From NCBI RefSeq assembly GCF_958295425.1, contig NC_081154.1, forward strand, positions 13,533,938 to 13,597,937: 64,000 nt of DNA, read 5' to 3'. The notes under the pieces were generated by a model. The model saw nothing but the letters and a program-made list of their open reading frames with translations. It had not been told where the DNA came from and ran no database searches. Of the stretch, positions 58,922 to 64,000 are shown piece after piece. This DNA is from Solea solea. Its lineage: Eukaryota; Chordata; Actinopteri; Pleuronectiformes; Soleidae. Position 1 is the stretch's first letter, and every line of letters begins with the position of its first letter. A program made the position numbers and the translations under genes.

Positions 58922-59236
58922 TGTCTACCGCTTTATCCTCCACATGAGGGTCGCAGGACTGCTGGTGCCAATCCCAGCTGAAAACAGGGCAAATGGGTGG
59001 GGTCACACTCTGGACAGGTTGTCAGTCCATCACAGGGCTACGGGCAATTTAGAGTGTCCAATTATCCTCTGCATGTTTTTGGAAGGTGGGAGGAAACCGG
59101 AGAACACTGAGGAGCCCCCGCCCCCCCCCCCCACACACACACACCAACATACAAACTCCAAACAGAAAGGCCTGGACCGGGATGAGAACCAGCAACCTTC
59201 TAGCTGTGAGGCAACAATGCTAGCCACGCCCCCCAC
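58922..59236 (+). mobile_element. CCGCTTTATCC-type fish repeat, copy 4
   Basis: The fullest of the four copies: GTCTACCGCTTTATCCTCCA, CACATGAGGGTCGCAGGA, CAATCCCAGCTGAAAACAGG, TCAGTCCATCACAGGGC, TTTAGAGTGTCCAATTATCC, GTTTTTGGAAGGTGGGAGG, CCAAACAGAAAGGCCTGGAC and the tail AGGCAACAATGCTAGCCACG. It contains a CCCCC-G-C13 tract (59115-59132) followed by CACACACACACACC, which accounts for the open frames over it. Confidence 0.8.
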
Positions 59237-59559
59237 TGTGTGAGTCATGTATGCATAATGTGTGTAATTAATTTTTCTCTATACATGCGTACACACACCT
59301 TCTTGTGGTGTATTTTAACTCTTACTCTGTGGTTATTTGGAGGGATCAACATCTGGTTCCTGTTTGTTTATTATTGTTTTCTTAATTTTTAGTGTGTACT
59401 GTGTAAATATATTGAAAAAAAGAGAGAGAGGGAGAGAATGGGTGATTTTCTACAACATAATCCTGCAGAAGCAGCTCCTCTGACTTTCTTGACCCTTCTT
59501 GGTAGACTACCTTTCCAACCTGCCTCAGAAAGGTGGGTTATTTAAGAAACAATTAGGAG
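59237..59559. other. Non-coding spacer, nothing recognised
   Basis: AT-rich unique sequence with a short AGAGAGAGAGGGAGAGA stretch near 59421. Nothing else. Confidence 0.55.
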
Positions 59560-59895
59560 AATACACAAAGCAATTTGCAGGCAGTCTAACTCCTCAGGCT
59601 CAGCCAGTGAAGGGCCTTTCAGTGCTGATTTATCACGCTGTCGCCTTCACAAGGCAATATAATTAATAGGAGCATGGACTTCTAATTCCACCCGCTTCCA
59701 TGGCCAGTGGATTCCATTTGATTTATGATGGCCAAGGACTTTGCATTTTATCAGTTCATTTGCTCGTTATTTATGCTGATGACCAATTTCAATGGGTCGC
59801 CATCATCTAACTCACTACTAATCAAAGAGAATTAGGGTTCACTGCATTATTTAGAAGCTGCTAATTTATCTTCGGAACAAGGGGAACAAATGTTG
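59560..59895. promoter_or_regulatory. Candidate conserved non-coding element
   Basis: Probably the most enhancer-like block in the window: AATATAATTAATAGGAGC near 59656, ACTTCTAATTCC near 59679, CATTTGATTTATGATGGCC near 59716, CTCGTTATTTATGC near 59763, ACTAATCAAAGAGAATTAGG near 59817 (an ATCAAAG TCF/LEF-type core beside a homeodomain core) and GCTGCTAATTTATC near 59857. No repeats or coding signal. Inference. Confidence 0.35.
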
Positions 59896-61199
59896 GCATG
59901 GTGGTTCAAAAATCGTACAGCTCTGCTTTAAGCTGCAGCTTCCACGTCTCCCACCATATTATCTTGTTAGAAATAACACACTTATGACTGATATTGTGTG
60001 TTATCCCTAATTTAAAAATGCAGTAAGTAGGATGGTGATTGTTGGGTCTCCTCTTTGGAGACAACATTTAGTTGTCTGCTCTTTTTTTTAGGTTGTTTTG
60101 CAGCATGGGCACTTGTTCCCAATGGTGGAATAGGGACCTTCCACCACAGGGATGTGTATGCCAGTTTAGTTAAGCAGATTCCTTTATTTGACACCCGAGA
60201 TTGTACAAGGTACATTGTCGGTGAAATGAAAATGTTTGCGACACGCCCCTATTGTGCTAAAAACAAGATAAGTTTTAATCAAAATTTAAGTACAGATAGA
60301 AATAAAGGTAAAGAAAATAAAAAAGTGAAGTAGATTAGAATATAAATAAAACTGTACCCAAGAATAACAAGAAAAAAATAATAAAAACTGTACCTAAAGC
60401 TGTACACAAAAATATAAACTTGTAAGTGTAAAGCAAAATTAAATGTTGGTATGTTTCATTTACATCCCCTGTGTAAGATCGTTTAGCACTGACTATTTAT
60501 ATGAAACTGGATATTATATATAAAATAAAAAGCTAATATTACAGTGTGTTCAAATAAGCCACCAGAAGAGCCTCAAACACAAATCACAGAGAGCAGCCAG
60601 GCCAAGAGAGGCTGAATCACAAGAGCTCATTTCACTCTCCATAACCTACAGTATAATGGTTCATGGATTCTTGCGCAAAAAGCCCACAGATCCCACACAA
60701 CGGCTACATGGTGGAGGACTTTAAGCACAACTGGACGAGACAGATTTTCCTCAGTAGCAAGGCGGAACAATAAGAGTGAATTATTGTGCTGTTGAAATAA
60801 TGGGTCATGAACGGCCCACAGATTAATACAATACATTATAAGAAACATAGATAAATAGGGTCACATTGCAGCTCTGTTTGTTAGAAAAATTACACCTGCT
60901 CCAAGTGTTATGAACCTGCAAATGCTATTCTGAAGGTTAAATTGTGTATTACTATAAAACAAATTGAGATGGAGAAAACGGTTGGCAGTGGGACATTATT
61001 TAATGTCCTTGCAGGCAGCGCTACAAAAGGGGTGGGATTAAGATGCAATAAACCTTACAGAGTCAAAGAAAAATAGCCCTTGTAAACAGTGCTGTAAAGA
61101 AACGAGTTGCTTCACGGCACATGCAGTAGGTTTAAGGCTTTATATAAGTCATTTTAATGCTACAGCAAACTTTCCAGACAGGGATATTAGATTCAAAAA
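59896..61199. other. Non-coding AT-rich DNA, no gene seen
   Basis: The plus-strand open frame at 60055-60333 starts with a signal-peptide-like METTFSCLLFFLGCFAAWAL but lies in very A-rich sequence at its end and has a minus-strand open frame over the same bases. No repeat named. I treat it as chance. Confidence 0.5.
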
Positions 61200-61405
61200 C
61201 ACCTTTAGATTAGGATTTGACCTTCCCAAAGTGGCTGCAGCACAGTGCGGAATAAATGCCTTTGTAGTCATTCTTATTTCTTGGCTGACATGCTTTGCGG
61301 AGGGATGTTATCCCCCATCAGTCTTATTATATTTAATTATTCAGCATGGTGACTGATAAGGTGTTTTCTGACAAAATGAATCACGCTGCTCAGCAGTGAC
61401 ACCCA
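61200..61405. promoter_or_regulatory. Candidate conserved non-coding element
   Basis: Contains ATTATATTTAATTATTCAGC near 61326, ATGGTGACTGATAAGG near 61346 and CACGCTGCTCAGCAGTGAC near 61382 (a near-palindromic CTGCTCAGCAG). Non-repetitive with no coding signal. Confidence 0.27.
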
Positions 61406-62349
61406 CCATTGTACGGGATGCTGAGCCATTGCCATCGACTGAGCAACATCCTCCCTGTTCACAAGGTGTATCATTTATCCAGGGGGTAATAAGATGCAGA
61501 ATTTACACAGGTCTGTCAATAGGCATGTCGATAGAGGGACACTTAGCATCTATCATCCAGAGAATCAATGGCATTTTTCAGCGATGAATCCCAGGAAATG
61601 ATAGCTTTCAAATAAATGGTGGAAAGAGAAACACGACACTCCTTGGGGAGAGATAGATGCAGAGCAGCTCAATTTCTCTCTCTCTTGCTCTCCTCAACAG
61701 CTCCCCCCCCCTCTCTCAGACAAGCTCTTTCGTTCAATGCAAAAGGTCAGGGAACATTACGATCAGCAGTCTTTAAAACGAGACATAAAGAATCTCTGGA
61801 GACTCTGAAGAACATGGACTGCTAACTATGAGGAAAGACTGAGAACTACAAAAATTTGAGCTCAAAAGCAGTTCATTAAAGACATGAGCTTGTGTCCATT
61901 TGCAGCAAAGTGCTTTGCAGATATTAAAAAAGAGGTTGGAGGTCATCTACATTTGTAAATATACTGTTCAAGTCTAACTTGCACATCCCATATCATGGAA
62001 TAAGCTGAGGCCAGGTCTTGCAAACACTGGTCTACATGTACCTTCTGAACAGGTTGCCAGTATGATGCAAAATGCAACGCTTCTGCTGCCTTTGCAACAT
62101 TTGCACTGTTGCAAATGCTCTCTACTGTCTTGCCACAGTGTGGGTGTGCCACATTTTGAAGTTCGATATTTCTGATCTGACTGTGGCATTGAAGCTTAAG
62201 ATATGGGTAAGAATAGGAAATGGAGGCAAGTAAAATATGCTTACACAAAAAAATACGAAAGACTATAAAACAGATAAATGGCCTACAGCCTTAAAGTCAT
62301 GCAAACTTTTTTCCAATCTTAAACAGCTCAACAACGCTTATTACTAAAA
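61406..62349. other. Non-coding DNA, no gene seen
   Basis: Unique sequence with a C9 run near 61704-61712. Open frames at 61943-62248 (-) and nearby have no domain; two minus frames are open over the same bases. Confidence 0.5.
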
Positions 62350-62425
62350 ATTTATGGATAAATGAATGAATGAAACGTTTATTACCCCAAATGGGATTTG
62401 TTTTGCACAGGGAACATAAAAACAC
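62350..62425 (-). mobile_element. LINE or SINE 3' end fragment
   Basis: ATGAATGAATGAAACGTTTATTACCCCAAATGGGA-like sequence followed by TTGTTTTGCACAGG resembles a common fish retroposon end read in reverse ('GAAACTTTATTATCCCC...GGAAATT'). Only a short fragment is present and the parent element is not assigned. Confidence 0.45.
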
Positions 62426-62557
62426 AAAATATAAAAGAAAAGTCAAAAAGTAAGCCAATAATTCCACTATCAGATTTGCATTTCAGAGCGTTACAGTCCC
62501 CTGAGGGTGATTGACAACTTTCTAAATCAACATCAGAACAACAGGACATCGATGACA
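62426..62557. other. Short spacer, nothing recognised
   Basis: Unique sequence between the retroposon fragment and the hairpin. Confidence 0.55.
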
Positions 62558-62596
62558 TGATGATACAACAGATTTTTTTTATCCTTTGTATCATCA
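62558..62596. other. Perfect 11-bp hairpin with a T-rich loop
   Basis: TGATGATACAA (62558-62568) pairs exactly with TTGTATCATCA (62586-62596) across a 17-base loop containing T8. A following GGTTTGAACCCG (near 62608) recalls a tRNA T-arm but lacks the rest of a tRNA. Function unknown. Confidence 0.7.
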
Positions 62597-62948
62597 GCGA
62601 AGACACGGTTTGAACCCGTACCCCTCTTAGTGACAGTTGGGAATGCTATGGCAGCTCATTAATCACAGGACAGCCTAGAGGAGCAATACTTAATCCCATG
62701 ATGGTATCCTCGCCATCCTACACCGCTACTGAAGCTCGTAAAAGAGAGGGAGAGAGCAAAAAGACAATGATTTATACAAATCAATCATTCTGAGCTGGCG
62801 CTCACTGGCTATAACACCGCCAGCTTGTCTTTACAGCTTCATTTTAAAGGGCGCCCGCCGACAGACACACTTGATTAAGGGCTGTGGTTGCCTAACCTTT
62901 CATGTTACGAAAGACTGTCACTGAGTGACACATTTCTTTCCTTTACAG
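62597..62948. other. Non-coding DNA, possibly regulatory
   Basis: A balanced block (62700-62890) with TAACACCGCCAGC and CTTGATTAAGGGC words but no obvious site array. It ends in a pyrimidine tract that leads into the exon-like block. Confidence 0.45.
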
Positions 62949-63025
62949 GTTGGTTCAAGGCGAGGATATTGGCATTCAAATTTGTGGCTGCTACTGTGAA
63001 CAGATGTCACCAAGAGCGAGTAAAG
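62949..63025 (+). other. Exon-like segment, unknown product
   Basis: A strong pyrimidine-rich acceptor (CATTTCTTTCCTTTACAG) precedes 77 bases ending AAAG before GTAATG. Two frames are open: GWFKARILAFKFVAATVNRC and LVQGEDIGIQICGCYCEQ. No family recognised for either. The short length and absence of a neighbouring partner exon keep confidence low. Confidence 0.2.
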
Positions 63026-64000
63026 GTAATGGCACCAGCATGCCCACTCTGACTCCTGGGGCTAAACAACATACCACCACAGGGCTTCAGAGGGGGCAAG
63101 AAGCAGGAGGGACAGCCTCAACAAGTGAGTGCTTTACGAGGCCGCCCTCCACACTCCTTTTCCCTTCCCTGCAATTATCATCAAAGAACATCTGTTTGTT
63201 GTTCCTCAGGCACCCTCCCCTCACAAGTGTCCTAGCCTCACCTTGACCCATACTTTCAATTGTAGTGGATGTTATGACTAAAAATAAACAGAGTAAAGAA
63301 GTGAGGCTACCCTTTGTGTGAGCAGGGCGTTCTCCCCCGCTACTGCAGAGAGGAAGGATATCCCCCTACGAACAGAGCCATGCACTCTTTCTTCTCATTG
63401 CTCCTGACAGGTACATGAACGACAAGCAATGGAGGATCAGATGTGCAGAGGAGTCGCCAGACTCACTTTGTTTCCCAGCTTTTAAGTTGATCCCACTGTC
63501 CTTGCTCTGCTGTCACAGTCTGAATGACCCATCGAAGATAAGTTCAATAGCTTCTGGCAAGCAACCTGATACACGCCAAGGTTGCGGTTTGTCCTGTTTC
63601 TGTTCCTCAACTGCAGTCTGTATCGCAAGGCCACAGATGTCATACAGGACTGGACATGCGAGCTCTCAACCCACTCAACAATTGAATGCAACGCCATGTT
63701 TAAATCAACTGTCGGAAAAGCACATGTTTCAAAAGTCTTTCAAACACATTCCATATACACCACTATGAAAAACAAGTGTGCACTTGCTGTAGACGTTATA
63801 ATTTACCCTGTTCTCATCTGTCACTTTGGTCAATTAGCAGAGTTGTGTCACAGATGGCACCTCCCTGCTACAGGGAACATCCAGAGTGCATCATCATCGA
63901 GTACGATGTTCCACAGACACATACAAAGCTTCCTTTCACATTGGAGGCATTAAGCATTTGGCTACTTTATAATAATACTTTTTGTATTCAACCTTAAATA
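63026..64000. other. Non-coding DNA to the window edge, no gene seen
   Basis: An acceptor-like TCTCATTGCTCCTGACAG lies at about 63394-63411, followed by an open plus frame to 63768 (MNDKQWRIRCAEESPD...), but no downstream donor or domain supports an exon. Overlapping plus and minus frames over 63482-63953 point to chance. No repeat recognised. Confidence 0.5.

Noticed and set aside
58836..59248. 135-codon plus and 72-codon minus open frames
   Set aside because: They lie over copy 4 of a fish repeat and its C-rich and CA-rich tracts.
60055..60333. 92-codon open frame with a signal-peptide-like start
   Set aside because: The C-terminal half is translated A-rich DNA (many Lys and Asn), the minus strand is also open here, and no family or partner exon is visible.
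62600..62625. Possible tRNA T-arm (GGTTTGAACCCG)
   Set aside because: No A-box or acceptor stem at the right distance, so no tRNA gene.
1..64000. CRISPR array, operon, phage or bacterial defence system
   Set aside because: No regularly spaced direct repeats with unique spacers, no ribosome-binding-site-led gene series, and base composition and repeats are those of a vertebrate.
1..64000. Known vertebrate microRNA genes
   Set aside because: I looked for several common mature sequences (let-7, miR-9, miR-10, miR-124, miR-125, miR-137, miR-218 types) and saw none. This was not an exhaustive search.

Overview
The window looks like nuclear DNA of a teleost fish, probably a spiny-rayed (percomorph) species. 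It is AT-rich, has no prokaryote-like gene packing, and carries many short interspersed repeats of types I know from fish genomes. These include TTAA-flanked miniature elements beginning AGGTCCAGTGTGTAA, the family containing the motif TTCTACCGCTTTATCCTCCA, the family containing CCCATAGATTTCCATTC with CCCCCTAGTGG, and LINE 3' ends. The species call is inference from repeat content only.

I found no protein-coding gene I can name, and no rRNA, tRNA, known microRNA, CRISPR array or operon. The longest open frames are about 120-150 codons. They overlap low-complexity tracts or repeats, lack family motifs and often have an equally open frame on the other strand. The window is best read as intergenic or long-intron DNA.

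Layout. 1-6.1 kb: unique DNA with a double hairpin (1564-1615) and a minus-strand exon-like block (5129-5239). 6.1-7.3 kb: a 16-bp minisatellite, a LINE tail and a miniature element. 7.4-15 kb: mostly unique DNA with conserved-element-like blocks, an exon-like block (8792-8889) and a (CA)n/G-quadruplex tract near 11.0-11.2 kb. 15.0-21.2 kb: the densest repeat cluster, with a decayed LINE reverse-transcriptase remnant, a 41-bp near-perfect AT palindrome, several miniature elements and two copies of one fish repeat. 21-29.8 kb: mainly unique DNA with one miniature element and a notable E-box palindrome at 28.0 kb. 29.8-32.2 kb: two copies of the CCGCTTTATCC family and a miniature element. 32-42 kb: mostly unique. 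42.7-48.2 kb: four or more transposon relics, including a complete 735-bp element with 25-bp perfect terminal inverted repeats. 48-64 kb: unique DNA rich in enhancer-like blocks, broken by repeats at 50.9, 53.0 and 58.9 kb.

The stretches between repeats contain clusters of TAAT-type homeodomain sites, E-boxes and ATCAAAG-type sites in compositionally balanced sequence. This resembles the conserved non-coding elements that surround vertebrate developmental regulators. It cannot be proved without alignment, so those entries have low confidence. Several segments have good splice-site pairs; they are reported as hypotheses only. I saw no new enzymatic or defence system.
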